A DNA stretch of 64,000 nt from Humibacter albus DSM 18994 (lineage in GTDB: Bacteria > Actinomycetota > Actinomycetes > Actinomycetales > Microbacteriaceae). Below the pieces are notes generated by a model. It made no database searches. It saw only the letters and a list, made by a program, of their open reading frames with translations, and was not told the DNA's origin. The translations under genes and the position numbers were made by a program. Positions 1 through 9,465 of the stretch are shown here, piece after piece; the stretch's first letter is position 1, and each line of letters opens with the position of its first letter. The DNA lies in contig NZ_ATXT01000020.1 in NCBI RefSeq assembly GCF_000421825.1, forward strand, positions 51,675-115,674, in the 5' to 3' direction.

Positions 1-80
1 TGCGCGGCCCGGGCCGCCGTCTTGCCACACCCGATCCCGCCGCGGCGCATCCACGCAGAGTCACGAACCATCGAACGCCC

Positions 81-722
81 CTATGACGCTCGTTCGGGCG
101 GTTCGTACCCGCGATCAGCCACGGCGCGCGGGATGTGCCAGCGGAAGTGCAGCGACAGCACCCGCAGCGCGAACACGATCGCTGCCACGATCACAGTCGT
201 GATCGCGCTGTACCAGTGCACCTGCCAGAGCACCGCTATCAGCGCGGCGCCGAGCATGGCCGGCAGCGCGTAGATGTCATGCGGGTTGAAGAGCTGCGGA
301 ACCCGGTTCGCCACGACGTCGCGCATCAGACCGCCGCCAATGGCGGTCGTGACGCCGAGGGCCGCGGCCGCCACGGGATTGAGCCCCGCGTGCAGTGCCG
401 TGAGCGTGCCGGTGGTGCAGAACAGCGCCAGCCCTCCGGCGTCGAAAATCAGAAGGGTGCGCGAGAACCGCTCGACGACGCGGACCAGCACGAACACCAA
501 CACCATGGCTGCCAGCGGCGGCACCAGGTAGATCGGCTTCGCAAAAGCGGTGGGCGTCACACCGATGACCAGATCGCGGATGACCCCGCCGCCGAGCCCG
601 GTGAGCGAGCCGAGCAACAGCGACCCGACGATGTCGAATCCGCGCCGGGCGGCCAGCAGCGAACCGGAGATGGCGAAGAAGAACGTTCCGAACAGGTCGA
701 ACACCAGCGCCCAGTCCACCAT
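81..722 (-). CDS. TRIC/UPF0126 family membrane protein
   Basis: A 213-residue, almost entirely hydrophobic protein with about seven predicted membrane segments. It carries two copies of the family signature, GGGVIRD near residues 44-50 and GGGLMRD near 129-135, the mark of the internally duplicated UPF0126/YicG family. Structures of family members show trimeric cation (K+) channels related to animal TRIC channels, so a monovalent cation channel in the cytoplasmic membrane is likely, although the earlier literature suggested glycine transport. Length is typical. It is the last gene of the minus-strand block, about 110 bp beyond the mannonate dehydratase gene, and need not be functionally linked to it. 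The gap before it contains a 14-bp direct repeat (CGCCCGCCTTCAGG) at 745 and 777. Confidence 0.85.
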   Translation of the reverse strand: MVDWALVFDLFGTFFFAISGSLLAARRGFDIVGSLLLGSLTGLGGGVIRDLVIGVTPTAFAKPIYLVPPLAAMVLVFVLVRVVERFSRTLLIFDAGGLALFCTTGTLTALHAGLNPVAAAALGVTTAIGGGLMRDVVANRVPQLFNPHDIYALPAMLGAALIAVLWQVHWYSAITTVIVAAIVFALRVLSLHFRWHIPRAVADRGYEPPERAS

Positions 723-835
723 TGCCGTCCTCCTCGTTCAGAGCCGCCCGCCTTCAGGGTCGCTCTTCCTCGGAGTCGCCCGCCTTCAGGATCGCCGAGC
801 ATCCGGGCACGTGCGGCAGAGACTCGCCCTCAGGA

Positions 836-2086
836 CTACCAGTCGTGCATGGAACCGTCGAGCAGGCGGTTCACCGGAAGGTAGGCCGACGCATACGCGT
901 ACCCGGCCGCGGCTTCGTCGTCGTACTCGATGCCGAGCCCGGGCGCCTCGCTCGGCGCGAGCATCCCGTTCTCGAAACTGAACGTGGTGCGGAACACCTC
1001 GAGAGTAGCGGGACTGTGCATCATGTACTCCTGCATGCCGAAGTTCTGAATGGCGATGCCCAGATGGATGCCCGCCGCCAGCCCGACGGGGGAGACGTCG
1101 GTCGGTCCGTGCATGCCGGACTTGATCTGGTAGATAGCGGCGTAGTCCAGGATGCGACGCAGCGCGGTGATCCCGCCGGCGTGCGTGATGGGCGAGCGCA
1201 CGTAGTCGATCAGCTGCTCCTCGAACAGCTCGCGATAGTCCCAGACCGTGTTGAACACCTCGCCGATGGCCAGCGGCGTCGTGGTGTGCTCACGCACGCG
1301 ACGCAGGGCGGCCTGGTTCTCTGCGGGCGTGACATCCTCGAGCCAGAAGAGGTCGTAGGGTTCCAGCGACTTGCCGAGCTTGGCGGCCTGGATCGGCGTC
1401 AGGCGGTGGTGCGCGTCGTGCAGCAGCGGCAGCTCGGGACCGAACTCGTTGCGCACGGCCTCGAACACGGCCGGCACGTGGCGCAGATAGGCCCGGGTGT
1501 CCCAGCTCTCCTCGACCGGGATCGCATTGCGGCGAGCCGGCTCGTAGTCGTAGCGCGCGTCGCTGCCGCTGGCCGAACCGGCCGCGGCGTTCTTGCTGTG
1601 CGCCACTCCGTAGACCGATGGCAGCCCGGGGATGCCCGTCTGCACGCGTACCGCGCGGTAGCCCTCCTCGAGGTGCTCGCGAATCGAGTCGAACAGCTCG
1701 GGAATGTCGAGCCCGGATGCGTGCCCGTACACCATCAGGCCCTCACGGCTCTTGCCGCCCAGCAGCTGGTACAGCGGCAAGCCGGCGGCCTTGGCCTTGA
1801 TGTCCCACAGCGCCGTGTCGACGGCGGCGATCGCGGCCATCGTCACGGGGCCGCGACGCCAGTACGCGCCACGGTAGAGGTACTGCCAGGTGTCCTCGAT
1901 GCGGTGCGCATCGCGACCGAGCAGCAGCGGCACGACGTGCTCCGTGAGGTAGGCCGCGACGGCCAGCTCGCGGCCGTTCAGCGTCGCATCTCCGAGGCCC
2001 GTCAGCCCGTCGTCGGTCGTGATGCGCAGCGTCACGAAGTTGCGTCCGGGGCTGGAGACCAGCACCTCGGCCTTCTCGATGTTCAT
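836..2086 (-). CDS. manD: D-mannonate dehydratase, ManD/RspA type (enolase superfamily)
   Basis: A 416-residue enolase-superfamily protein. Its N-terminal capping domain contains [17 protein letters not shown] near residues 74-90, typical of ManD/RspA. Probable Mg2+ ligands of the TIM barrel are D224 (in HDAHHR), E250 (in WLEDV) and E276 (in AIGEVFN); H226 and H326 (GMHGPTD) match the catalytic histidines of this subgroup. ManD dehydrates D-mannonate to 2-keto-3-deoxygluconate. It follows the fructuronate reductase gene by 31 bp and uxaC before that, so it takes the place normally held by the unrelated UxuA. Some ManD-group enzymes have low efficiency or act on D-gluconate; the operon context favours the high-activity mannonate class. 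Confidence 0.88.
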   Translation of the reverse strand: MNIEKAEVLVSSPGRNFVTLRITTDDGLTGLGDATLNGRELAVAAYLTEHVVPLLLGRDAHRIEDTWQYLYRGAYWRRGPVTMAAIAAVDTALWDIKAKAAGLPLYQLLGGKSREGLMVYGHASGLDIPELFDSIREHLEEGYRAVRVQTGIPGLPSVYGVAHSKNAAAGSASGSDARYDYEPARRNAIPVEESWDTRAYLRHVPAVFEAVRNEFGPELPLLHDAHHRLTPIQAAKLGKSLEPYDLFWLEDVTPAENQAALRRVREHTTTPLAIGEVFNTVWDYRELFEEQLIDYVRSPITHAGGITALRRILDYAAIYQIKSGMHGPTDVSPVGLAAGIHLGIAIQNFGMQEYMMHSPATLEVFRTTFSFENGMLAPSEAPGLGIEYDDEAAAGYAYASAYLPVNRLLDGSMHDW

Positions 2087-2117
2087 GGGTTCTCCGTGAG
2101 TTGATTCTTCTTTGACA

Positions 2118-3545
2118 CTATTCCGCGGCGATCCGGGCTACCCGATCCACGACGTCCGCCGCGTCGGCGAGTTGCGGATCGACCAGGCCCACCAGCGCCG
2201 CGACCGATTCGGTCGAGTCAGGGATGCCGAGAGCGGCTCGCACCGCATCCTGCTGCGCGTCGGGCAGCGGTCCACGGCGCAGCAGCGCGATCCACGAGCC
2301 GAGCACGCGCATCCCCGCTTCACCGCTGCGCCCCGCGGCGCGCTCCGCCAGCACGATCGGCGCGACGCGCACGCGCAGCTTCGTCGTGCCTTCCATGCCG
2401 ATCTGAGCAAGCCGGTGCTCGATGCGCGCGTTGCCGAACCGCGCCAGCAGCGCGGCACGGTAGTCGCCGAGGTCGAGACCCTCAGCGGGCAGGTGCCGCA
2501 CCGCCTCATCCCAGAACTGCTGCACCCAGGCCAGGCAGGTGGCATCCGCGATCGCCTCGGCGACCGTCACGTGGCCACGGAGTGCACCGGCGTAGGCGAG
2601 CAGGGAGTGCGCTCCGTTGAGCAGCCACAGCTTGCGGCGCTCGAAGGGTTCGATGTCGTCGACGAACCGGGCACCGACGGTCTCCCAGGCCGGCCGTCCG
2701 GCCGGAAAGTCGCCGCTCAGGATCCAGTCGTGGAACGGCTCGGAGACCACGGCCGCGGCGTCGATCCACCCCGTCTCCGCGGCCACCTCGTGCAGCTCTT
2801 CCTCAGTCGTCTTCGGCGTGATGCGATCGACCGAGGTCGAGACGAACGACACCTCCTCGGCGATCCAGCGGATGCTCCGCGCGCCGGTGAGCCTCGCGAG
2901 CGAGAGCAGGCCATCGCGCACCAGAGGGCCGTTGTGCGGCATGTTGTCGCAGGGCACGACCGCAACCGGCCCGCGGCCGGCCCGATGACGAAGCTCGAGC
3001 CCGAGCAGGAGTCGGCCGAGGGTGGTCGTCGGTCCCCCCACGCGTGCCAGCGGGTCGGATGTCTGCAGCGCCTCGATCAGCCAGCTCACGTCGTGCGCGA
3101 CGACGGCATCGTCGGTGTTCACGGTGTGATCGGGCCGCACCCGGTAGGCGGGTTCCGTGACAGTGAGCGTCACGATCGCCGTCGGCGCCGCCGCCATCAC
3201 TTCGCAGAACCGCGCCAGATCGCCACCGTCCTCCGCCTCGACGAGAGCGGTGAGCACTTCGAACTCGTCGCCTTCCGGGGCTCTCTGCACCAGGGTGTAC
3301 AGGCCGCCTTGTGGCTGGAGTTCCCGCGCAGCGACTGCGCTGCGACCGGTGAACGCCGCGATCCCCCACTCGTCGGCATCGCTCGCGTGAGCCGTGTACC
3401 AGGCCTGGTGCGAGCGATGGAACGCTCCGAGGCCGAGGTGGACGATGCGCACGGGCGGCCGCCGCAGCGGCGCACCGGTTCGCTCCTCGAAAGCGCGTGG
3501 TGTCAGCGGCACCGGCGTTCGGGTATCCGTGGTGTCGGGGCTCAC
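2118..3545 (-). CDS. uxuB: D-fructuronate reductase / mannitol dehydrogenase family
   Basis: 475 residues from a GTG that overlaps the uxaC stop codon (GTGA), which fixes the start; the frame is open further upstream but lies inside uxaC. The N-terminal Rossmann region has GLGAFHR (residues 38-44). The C-terminal domain carries PCDNMPHNG (about 199-207), VDRITP, and the active-site group K305, N310, H313 in [10 protein letters not shown], the polyol/mannitol dehydrogenase family signature. UxuB reduces D-fructuronate with NADH to D-mannonate. Position between uxaC and manD supports fructuronate reductase over mannitol dehydrogenase or tagaturonate reductase, which share the fold. Confidence 0.87.
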   Translation of the reverse strand: MSPDTTDTRTPVPLTPRAFEERTGAPLRRPPVRIVHLGLGAFHRSHQAWYTAHASDADEWGIAAFTGRSAVAARELQPQGGLYTLVQRAPEGDEFEVLTALVEAEDGGDLARFCEVMAAAPTAIVTLTVTEPAYRVRPDHTVNTDDAVVAHDVSWLIEALQTSDPLARVGGPTTTLGRLLLGLELRHRAGRGPVAVVPCDNMPHNGPLVRDGLLSLARLTGARSIRWIAEEVSFVSTSVDRITPKTTEEELHEVAAETGWIDAAAVVSEPFHDWILSGDFPAGRPAWETVGARFVDDIEPFERRKLWLLNGAHSLLAYAGALRGHVTVAEAIADATCLAWVQQFWDEAVRHLPAEGLDLGDYRAALLARFGNARIEHRLAQIGMEGTTKLRVRVAPIVLAERAAGRSGEAGMRVLGSWIALLRRGPLPDAQQDAVRAALGIPDSTESVAALVGLVDPQLADAADVVDRVARIAAE

Positions 3546-4954
3546 AGCTTGAAGACCTTCTTGGGCTGGTTCACGACGAGGTCGACGATCACGCTCTGCG
3601 CGCGTTCGAGGTCGATCCGGCCCTCGCCGACGAGGCGGGCGAGGTAGGCGGCATCCAGGCGGCGTGACATGTCGTGGCGCGCGGGGATGGACATGAACGC
3701 GCGCGTGTCGTCGACGAAGCCGGAGCCCTTGTAGAACCCAGCGGTCTCCGTCGACGCGGCGCGGAAGCGCTGCACGGCGTCCGGCGCGTCCAGAAACCAC
3801 CATGGTGCCCCGATGAACACGCTCGGGTAGAAGCCTGCCAGCGGCGCGATCTCGCGCGAGAACGATGTCTCGTCCACGGTGAACAGCACCAGGTGAAAGC
3901 CCGGCGCGTTGCCGAAGCGCTCGAGCAAGGGTCGGAGCGGCTCCACGTAGTGCGTGCGCACCGGGAGGTCATGGCCCGTGTCGGCGCCGTATCTCTGCAG
4001 AGTCTCGGTGTGGTGGTTGCGGAACACGCCGGGGTGCACGGTCATGACGAGGCCGTCGTCCACGCTCATGCGCGCCATCTGGAAAAGCATGTGAGCGCTG
4101 AAAGCCCGGGCGCCCGCGTCATCGAGCGTCCCGGCCAAGGCTTGTTCGAACAGCCTGGATGCCTCGCCCTCCTCCAGGTCGATGGCAAGCGGTTGCGGGG
4201 TGCCGTGATCCGCGGAGACCGCGCCGTGCTCGACGAAATAGTGGCGCCGCCCGGCGAGGGCGTCGAGGTAGCCGCGGAAGCCGCCCGGGTTCGTGCCGTT
4301 CCAGGACGCCAGAGACTCCACGCGTTCTTTCCAGCCGTCGGCGAGCGGATTCAGGTAGGCATCAGGTCGAAAGGTCGGAACGACACGGCCGGTGAACGTC
4401 GGATCCGCAGCAAGCGCGTCGTGCACGTGCAGATCCGACATCGGGTCATCCGTGGTGGCCAGCACCTCGATGCCGAATCTGGCGAAAAGTGCTCGTGGCC
4501 GGAAGGCCCGATCGTCCAGCTTCGCCTGGATGGCCTCGAAGAGCCGGTCCGCGTTCTCGGCGTCGGGTTGCTCGGTCAGGCCGAACTGCTCGGCGAACGT
4601 GCTCTGCAGCCAATAGCCGGAGGCGGTGCCCGCGTAGAGATGCCAGTTCGCGCTGAAGGTGCGCCACACGTCGCGCGACCCGGCGGCGGCATCCGCGCCG
4701 TCCGAGGTCGGCAACCCGAGTTCGGACAGCGAGATTCCGACCGAGTGCAGCACCCGCGTCACGTAGTGGTCGTAGCGGATGAAGAGTTCGGCGGCGTCGC
4801 CGAACGGCTCGTCACGCAGGAGGATGCCGGGATCCACATGCCCATGAGGCGAGATGATCGGCGCGTCCGCAACCGATTCGTACAGCTCGCGAGCGATCTC
4901 TCGCCCCCTGGTGTCCACGGGGAAGAGCCGGTCGGGATCGAGTTGCAGCTTCAC
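3542..4954 (-). CDS. uxaC: Glucuronate isomerase
   Basis: A 470-residue UxaC, the usual family length, beginning with the conserved MKLQLDPDRLFP start and followed by SPHGHVDP with metal-site histidines H37 and H39. It isomerises D-glucuronate to D-fructuronate (and D-galacturonate to D-tagaturonate). It is first in the uxaC-uxuB-manD operon; its stop overlaps the start of the next gene. A LacI-type palindrome lies 36 bp upstream of its start codon, so repression by the neighbouring LacI protein and induction by a hexuronate intermediate are likely. No hexuronate transporter, KDG kinase or KDG aldolase is encoded in the window, so these must lie elsewhere. Confidence 0.93.
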   Translation of the reverse strand: MKLQLDPDRLFPVDTRGREIARELYESVADAPIISPHGHVDPGILLRDEPFGDAAELFIRYDHYVTRVLHSVGISLSELGLPTSDGADAAAGSRDVWRTFSANWHLYAGTASGYWLQSTFAEQFGLTEQPDAENADRLFEAIQAKLDDRAFRPRALFARFGIEVLATTDDPMSDLHVHDALAADPTFTGRVVPTFRPDAYLNPLADGWKERVESLASWNGTNPGGFRGYLDALAGRRHYFVEHGAVSADHGTPQPLAIDLEEGEASRLFEQALAGTLDDAGARAFSAHMLFQMARMSVDDGLVMTVHPGVFRNHHTETLQRYGADTGHDLPVRTHYVEPLRPLLERFGNAPGFHLVLFTVDETSFSREIAPLAGFYPSVFIGAPWWFLDAPDAVQRFRAASTETAGFYKGSGFVDDTRAFMSIPARHDMSRRLDAAYLARLVGEGRIDLERAQSVIVDLVVNQPKKVFKL

Positions 4955-4989
4955 GAATCACTCCTTCGTCTTCGGCATGGTATTCCATT

Positions 4990-5005
4990 TGACAACCGGT
5001 TGCCA
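4990..5005. promoter_or_regulatory. LacI-family operator upstream of uxaC
   Basis: TGACAACCGGTTGCCA is an almost perfect 16-bp palindrome around a central CG, with the inner CAACCGGTTG fully symmetric. This is the classical form of operators bound by LacI-family regulators. It lies between the lacI gene and uxaC, where it would block uxaC-uxuB-manD transcription. A similar site is present at 9377. Confidence 0.75.
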
Positions 5006-5043
5006 TTCGCGTGGACCGATGCGCCACTTACGTCCGGCGGCCT

Positions 5044-6105
5044 CTACTTGCCCGTCGGCCCCGTCGAGTCCCGCACCACGAGAGTGGTCGACAGGGTTGC
5101 GCCGCCCTCGCCTGCCGTCCCCTCTCGCGCTTCCACCCGGTCAAGCACGCGCTGCACGGCGAACTCGCCCACGAGGTCCAGCGGCGAGCGCACAGTGGTC
5201 AGGGCGGGAGAGGTGAAGTCCGAGCCGAAGATGTCGTCGAACCCCACGACGCTCAACGAGCGGGGCACATCGACCTTCTGCTCCCGCGCTGCGCGCAGCA
5301 CGCCGATCGCCATCAGGTCGTTGTAGGCCAGCACGGCAGTGACTCCGGATGTCGCCACTCGCGCGAACACCTCGCGCCCGCCTTCGATCGTCGGCGAGCT
5401 CGGGCCGATCTCCACGATCGTCATACCTCGCGCTGCAGCACGCTCGATGAGCAGCTGCCATCTCGCGCGGCTCATCCATGATTGCGACGGACCGGAGAGA
5501 TAGGCGAGGGCAGTGTGCCCCAGCTCCGCGAGATGGTCGAGCGCCTCGTCGATGCCGGTCGCGAGGTCGGGGACGATGTCGTCGACACCGCTCACCGCAC
5601 GGTTGATCACGACCACCGGCTTCGTCTCAGCCAGCGCGCGGATCTGATCGTCGCCCAGGCGCGTCGCCCCGAGCACGATGCCGTCGACAGACGGTGCCAC
5701 CCGCTCGGTCGCCGCGGCCTCGCGCTCTCCCGACTCCTGCGACTCGGCGACCAGGAGTGTGTAGCCCGCGTTCGCCGCAGCGCGTTCCGCGCCGCGCACC
5801 ACATCGAAGAAGACCGGGTTCGTGATGTCCGCCAGAATCAGCCCGAGCGTGTGCGTGCGTCCGGTGGGCAACGCGCGCGCCATCGGGTTCGCGCGATAGC
5901 CCAGCTGCTTGGCGGCATCCTGAATGCGCTTCTCCGTCTTCGCGTTGAGCCGGCCGGGCTTGCTCAGCGCACGGGAGACCGTCGACGGGTTCACGCCCGC
6001 AACCTGGGCGATGTCGTAGATCGTGGGCGCCGGACGAGCTCCGTGCGGCCTCGCGGTCGCCGCGCCCGGCACCGCGTCACCGGTCTCGCTCAAGGCTCTC
6101 TCCAC
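5044..6105 (-). CDS. LacI-family transcriptional regulator
   Basis: 353 residues from a GTG start. The N-terminal helix-turn-helix begins TIYDIAQVAGVNPSTVSRAL near residue 29 and continues into the hinge helix ending in RANPMARALPTGRT. The rest is a periplasmic-binding-protein-like sensor domain with LGLILADITNPVF and VVGFDDI. The gene sits on the same strand between the Gfo/Idh genes and uxaC. With LacI palindromes in front of uxaC and in front of the isomerase gene at 8425-9270, it probably represses both sets and is released by a sugar acid or keto-sugar intermediate. The effector cannot be read from sequence. Confidence 0.88.
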   Translation of the reverse strand: MERALSETGDAVPGAATARPHGARPAPTIYDIAQVAGVNPSTVSRALSKPGRLNAKTEKRIQDAAKQLGYRANPMARALPTGRTHTLGLILADITNPVFFDVVRGAERAAANAGYTLLVAESQESGEREAAATERVAPSVDGIVLGATRLGDDQIRALAETKPVVVINRAVSGVDDIVPDLATGIDEALDHLAELGHTALAYLSGPSQSWMSRARWQLLIERAAARGMTIVEIGPSSPTIEGGREVFARVATSGVTAVLAYNDLMAIGVLRAAREQKVDVPRSLSVVGFDDIFGSDFTSPALTTVRSPLDLVGEFAVQRVLDRVEAREGTAGEGGATLSTTLVVRDSTGPTGK

Positions 6106-6185
6106 TCCGCGCGCAGCGCACTGTGCCCGTCACCGGGTGCGAGTTGGAACGCCCCGCTCTCGAGTTGCAATCCGCTCACCCCACA

Positions 6186-7352
6186 CTACGAGCGTTCGGC
6201 GAACGCGCCCTCGGCGCGAATCCGTTCGTTCAGGAGTGCCAGGTACTCGTCCTCATCGAAGTCGAGGCCGACCTCACGTCCCGTCCAGCTCGAGAGGTGA
6301 ATGGCGTTCGCCAGCCGCACCCCGTTGATGCCGTCGGCCCCCGGGGCGATCAGCGGTGTTCCGTCGAGGATGTTCGCCGCGAAGTTCTGCAGTACGCCCG
6401 CGTGCTGCTCCCCCCACACCGACTCGAACTCGATGACCTCCTGCGCGTACATGTCATCCGTGTTGGCCTGGCCCCGGAAAAGCCTCCGCACATCCTCGAT
6501 GCTCATGCCATCGCTCAGCTCGCGCTCCGGCTTGATCAGCCGAGTCACCGTGGCGGTCTTGCTGTTCTCGACGACGATCTTCCCCCGATCCCCGAGGATC
6601 TCGAGCCGATCGGTGCCGACCAGGTCATGCGTCGCCGTGACGAGCACACCCGTCGCACCGCCTCCGTAGTCGACCACGGCGGTCACCTCGTCTTCCACGG
6701 CGATGTCGCGGCGGAACCCGTATGCCACCTTCGAGTACACGGACTTCGGCACTCCACAGAGCCACTGCCAGAGATCCAGCTGGTGCGGCGCCTGGTTGAC
6801 GAGCACACCGCCGCCCTCGCCACCCCAGGTGGCACGCCACTCGCTCTGCTCGTAGTAGCCCTGCGGGCGCCACCAGGTGGTGATGATCCAGTTCGATCGC
6901 CGGATCGCGCCGATCTCGCCGGCGTCCAGAATCTCCTTCAGCCGCCGGTACAACGGATTGTTCCGCTGGTTGAACATGATCGCGAACGTCAGCTCCGGTT
7001 TGGCCGCCGCGAACGAGAGGAGCTCCTTGACCTGCTTCGTGTAGACGCCGGCCGGCTTCTCTACGAGGGCGTGGATGCCCCGGCTCAGCGCCGCGATGCC
7101 CATCTCGGGATGCAGGTAGTGCGGCACCGTGGTGACCACGGCATCCACGTCTCCGCCCTCGAGCAGCGCGACGTAATCCTCGTAGACCGGCGCGTCGGGG
7201 TACAACTCCGCGGCCTTCCGCCGAGCAGCGGGGTCGACGTCGGCGATCGCCGCGACCACCATGTTCGGGACCATGCCGTCCGCGATCATCTTCGCGTACG
7301 TCGAGCCCTGAGTGCCCAGGCCGATGATGCCGAGTCTCACCTTGTCTGCCAT
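6186..7352 (-). CDS. Gfo/Idh/MocA family oxidoreductase (A)
   Basis: 388 residues starting MADKVRLGIIGLGTQG; the ATG has a GGA-rich ribosome site (AGGACGGAAG) in front of it, and the longer open frame upstream lies inside the preceding gene. The Rossmann NAD(P)-binding motif GLGTQG is at residues 11-16 and the family EKP motif (E98-K99-P100) follows. The C-terminal half is the alpha/beta domain that binds the sugar. Family members oxidise or reduce sugars, inositols or glycosides. It ends the run 9270-6186 (isomerase, Gfo/Idh B, Gfo/Idh A), 62 bp after oxidoreductase B. The substrate is unknown. Confidence 0.88.
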   Translation of the reverse strand: MADKVRLGIIGLGTQGSTYAKMIADGMVPNMVVAAIADVDPAARRKAAELYPDAPVYEDYVALLEGGDVDAVVTTVPHYLHPEMGIAALSRGIHALVEKPAGVYTKQVKELLSFAAAKPELTFAIMFNQRNNPLYRRLKEILDAGEIGAIRRSNWIITTWWRPQGYYEQSEWRATWGGEGGGVLVNQAPHQLDLWQWLCGVPKSVYSKVAYGFRRDIAVEDEVTAVVDYGGGATGVLVTATHDLVGTDRLEILGDRGKIVVENSKTATVTRLIKPERELSDGMSIEDVRRLFRGQANTDDMYAQEVIEFESVWGEQHAGVLQNFAANILDGTPLIAPGADGINGVRLANAIHLSSWTGREVGLDFDEDEYLALLNERIRAEGAFAERS

Positions 7353-7414
7353 GTCGTTCGCTTCCGTCCTTCTCCGCATCGGCTGCGTGCGTTCGTCTCC
7401 AGGTGGTGCGAAAG

Positions 7415-8428
7415 TCACGCCACGACGTGACGCCCCGGATACGCCTGGTCGTACACGCTCTGGATGATCTCGAGCGTCTTGCGCGCCTCTCGTGGCGAGA
7501 TCCAGAACGGCTCGGGCCGCGACAGCGACTCGTAGAAGTCGTGGATGAGCCGGGCGTGCGACGCGCCCCAGTAGGCGCGCTCGCCCGTGGCAGTCACCGT
7601 TTCCGTCACGGTCTCGACGGTGCCGTCGGCGAAGGTCGCCACCAGGTCTCCGCGCAGGCTCAGCGTGCCGCGCTCGGCCGCGATCTCGATCGTCACCGGG
7701 TCGTTGACCGCGTTGCTCAGCGTCGCGAAGAACGTGCTTCTCGCGCCGCCGGCGTGCTCGAGCACCAGGTCGGCCGTGTCCTCCACCTCGATCACGCCGG
7801 CGAGCGTGCGCGTCGCCGCGCCGCCCGTCACCTTCTGCACGTCGCCGAGGAGCCACTGCAGCAGGTCGAGCGTGTGGATCGCCTGGTTCATCAGCAGCCC
7901 ACCGCCGCCATTCGCCCACGTTCCGCGCCACGGCCGATCCTCGTAGTACTCGCGGGTTCGATGCCAGATCACGGTGCCGGATGCCCCGACCACCTTCCCG
8001 AGTCGGCCCGACTCCAGCAGTTCCTTCGCCGCCCGCACCGGTGTGTTGTAACGGTTCTGGAAGCAGATGCCGATCTTCGCCCCGGATCCCTCCGCCGCGG
8101 CCACGAGAGCATCCCCCGCTTCCCGGGTGTGCGCGAGCGGCTTCTCGAGAATGACGTTCACGCCCGCTTCGAGCGCCGCGATGGCCAGCACCGCGTGCTG
8201 GTCGTGGGAAGTCGAGATGTGCACGACGTCGGGGTGCACGGCGTCGATCAGCTCGCTGATCGATGCGAAGCCGGGAACGGAGTATCGCGCCGATGCGGCT
8301 TCGCGACGACCGGCATCCGTGTCGCACACCGCGACGAGCTCGGCGAGAGGATCGTGCGCGATCGCGTCGAAGTGCACGCTGGACACGTCGCCGCAGCCCA
8401 CGACGGCGACGCGCAATGGGGCGCTCAT
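7415..8428 (-). CDS. Gfo/Idh/MocA family oxidoreductase (B)
   Basis: 337 residues, shorter than its neighbour A and only distantly similar to it. The nucleotide-binding motif VVGCGDVSSVH is near residues 9-19 and EKP is at 95-97, followed by WANGGGGLLMNQAIHTLDL, where the histidine is a common active-site residue in this family. Its start codon overlaps the stop of the upstream isomerase gene by 4 bp (ATGA), so the two are probably translationally coupled. Likely oxidises a hydroxyl of a sugar or glycoside with NAD(P)+; which one is not evident. Confidence 0.87.
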   Translation of the reverse strand: MSAPLRVAVVGCGDVSSVHFDAIAHDPLAELVAVCDTDAGRREAASARYSVPGFASISELIDAVHPDVVHISTSHDQHAVLAIAALEAGVNVILEKPLAHTREAGDALVAAAEGSGAKIGICFQNRYNTPVRAAKELLESGRLGKVVGASGTVIWHRTREYYEDRPWRGTWANGGGGLLMNQAIHTLDLLQWLLGDVQKVTGGAATRTLAGVIEVEDTADLVLEHAGGARSTFFATLSNAVNDPVTIEIAAERGTLSLRGDLVATFADGTVETVTETVTATGERAYWGASHARLIHDFYESLSRPEPFWISPREARKTLEIIQSVYDQAYPGRHVVA

Positions 8429-9270
8429 TTGGTGGTCACCCCGATCTGCCGCAGCAGGTCGGCGAACGCACGGGCCGCCACGCCGAAGGACTCGTGGCCC
8501 GAGAATCCGCCCAGCTCGAAGCCCTCCGCCAGGTGCGGCTCGAGCGACGCGAAGCCCTCGTAGCCGTCGTCACGCAGCGCCGTCACGGTCTCCAGGAGCT
8601 CGCCGTCTCCCTCGCCGACCGGGACGACCGTGCCGGTCGCGGCGACCGCATCCTTCACCTGCAGATAGTCGAGGTACGGGCGCAGCATCGCGTAGCCGTC
8701 GGTGAACGGCTTGACGCCCACCTGCACGAAGTTCGCGTTGTCCCACGCCAGTCGCAGGGCGCTCGAGCCGACCGACTCGACGACGTCGAGCACGCGCGAG
8801 GGCACGTCGCCGTAGATGGCCTTCTCGTTCTCGTGCAGCAGCGTCACACCGGCCTTCTCCGCCTCCGTGGCCAGCGCACGCATGCGCACGAGCACGTCGT
8901 CGCGGATGCTCTCGACCGGAACACCTTCGCCCCGGAAGAACGAGAAGATGCGGATGTTCGTGGTCTCCAGGGCCTGTGCCACCCGGATGATCCTGCGCAG
9001 GCGGCTCACCTCATGCTCGGGCTCAAGCGCGACGTCGACTTTGCCGATCGGGGATGCCACGGCCGAGACGCCCATGCCGCTCCCCTTGAGGAGACGGGCC
9101 AGCTCCGCCAGTTGGTCGTCGTTCAGGTCGACGACGTTCACGCCCCAGGCGCTGCGCACCTCGATATGGCGAGCGCCGAGCGCCTGCAGCACGGCGATCT
9201 GGATGCGCGGGTCGGGGTCGATCTCGTCACCGAACCCCGAGAGTGTCCAGCTGGTGTTCTGCGTTGCCAC
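8425..9270 (-). CDS. Sugar phosphate isomerase/epimerase-like TIM-barrel protein (1)
   Basis: 281 residues from a GTG with a strong GAAGGAG ribosome site; the frame is open further upstream without support. It belongs to the AP-endonuclease-2/xylose-isomerase-like TIM-barrel superfamily: IEVRSAWG near the N-terminus, LLHENEK and LAWDNANF in the metal-binding strands, and a C-terminal GFASLEPHL segment. Members bind a divalent metal through Glu/Asp/His and isomerise, epimerise or dehydrate sugars or inositols. It is translationally coupled to Gfo/Idh B. A LacI-type palindrome lies about 105 bp upstream of the start. Confidence 0.84.
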   Translation of the reverse strand: MATQNTSWTLSGFGDEIDPDPRIQIAVLQALGARHIEVRSAWGVNVVDLNDDQLAELARLLKGSGMGVSAVASPIGKVDVALEPEHEVSRLRRIIRVAQALETTNIRIFSFFRGEGVPVESIRDDVLVRMRALATEAEKAGVTLLHENEKAIYGDVPSRVLDVVESVGSSALRLAWDNANFVQVGVKPFTDGYAMLRPYLDYLQVKDAVAATGTVVPVGEGDGELLETVTALRDDGYEGFASLEPHLAEGFELGGFSGHESFGVAARAFADLLRQIGVTTK

Positions 9271-9376
9271 GCGGTCTCCTTCGTCACGTCTCGAGCGTTG
9301 CCACGGTTCTCGGCCGACATCGGGCGGCCTCGAGACGCCAGGGCAACGGCTCAACGGTATGCGCTTTCCGCCGGCG

Positions 9377-9392
9377 TGGCAATCGGTTGCAG
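9377..9392. promoter_or_regulatory. Second LacI-type operator, upstream of the isomerase/Gfo-Idh operon
   Basis: TGGCAATCGGTTGCAG reads as a near-palindrome around CG and matches the reverse complement of the uxaC operator at 13 of 16 positions. It lies in the 195-bp gap between two TIM-barrel genes, upstream of the 8425-9270 gene on the minus strand. This placement suggests that the isomerase-Gfo/Idh operon belongs to the same LacI regulon as uxaC. Confidence 0.6.
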
Positions 9393-9465
9393 CTGCCGCG
9401 GATCGCCCCGGAAAGACTCGCCAAGCCCTGCGTCGCGAAGATCACCTCGCCGAGTCCGAGGCCTC

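Noticed and set aside
745..790. Direct repeat CGCCCGCCTTCAGG (two copies, 32 bp apart).
   Set aside because: Only two copies and no structure; not a CRISPR array or clear regulatory site.
6106..6185. A half-site TTGCAA that might be a third LacI operator upstream of lacI.
   Set aside because: The other half lacks symmetry; too weak compared with 4990 and 9377.
7353..8327. A longer N-terminus for oxidoreductase A (713 codons in total).
   Set aside because: The extension lies in a wrong frame of oxidoreductase B; the ATG at 7352 has a ribosome site and gives the family start.
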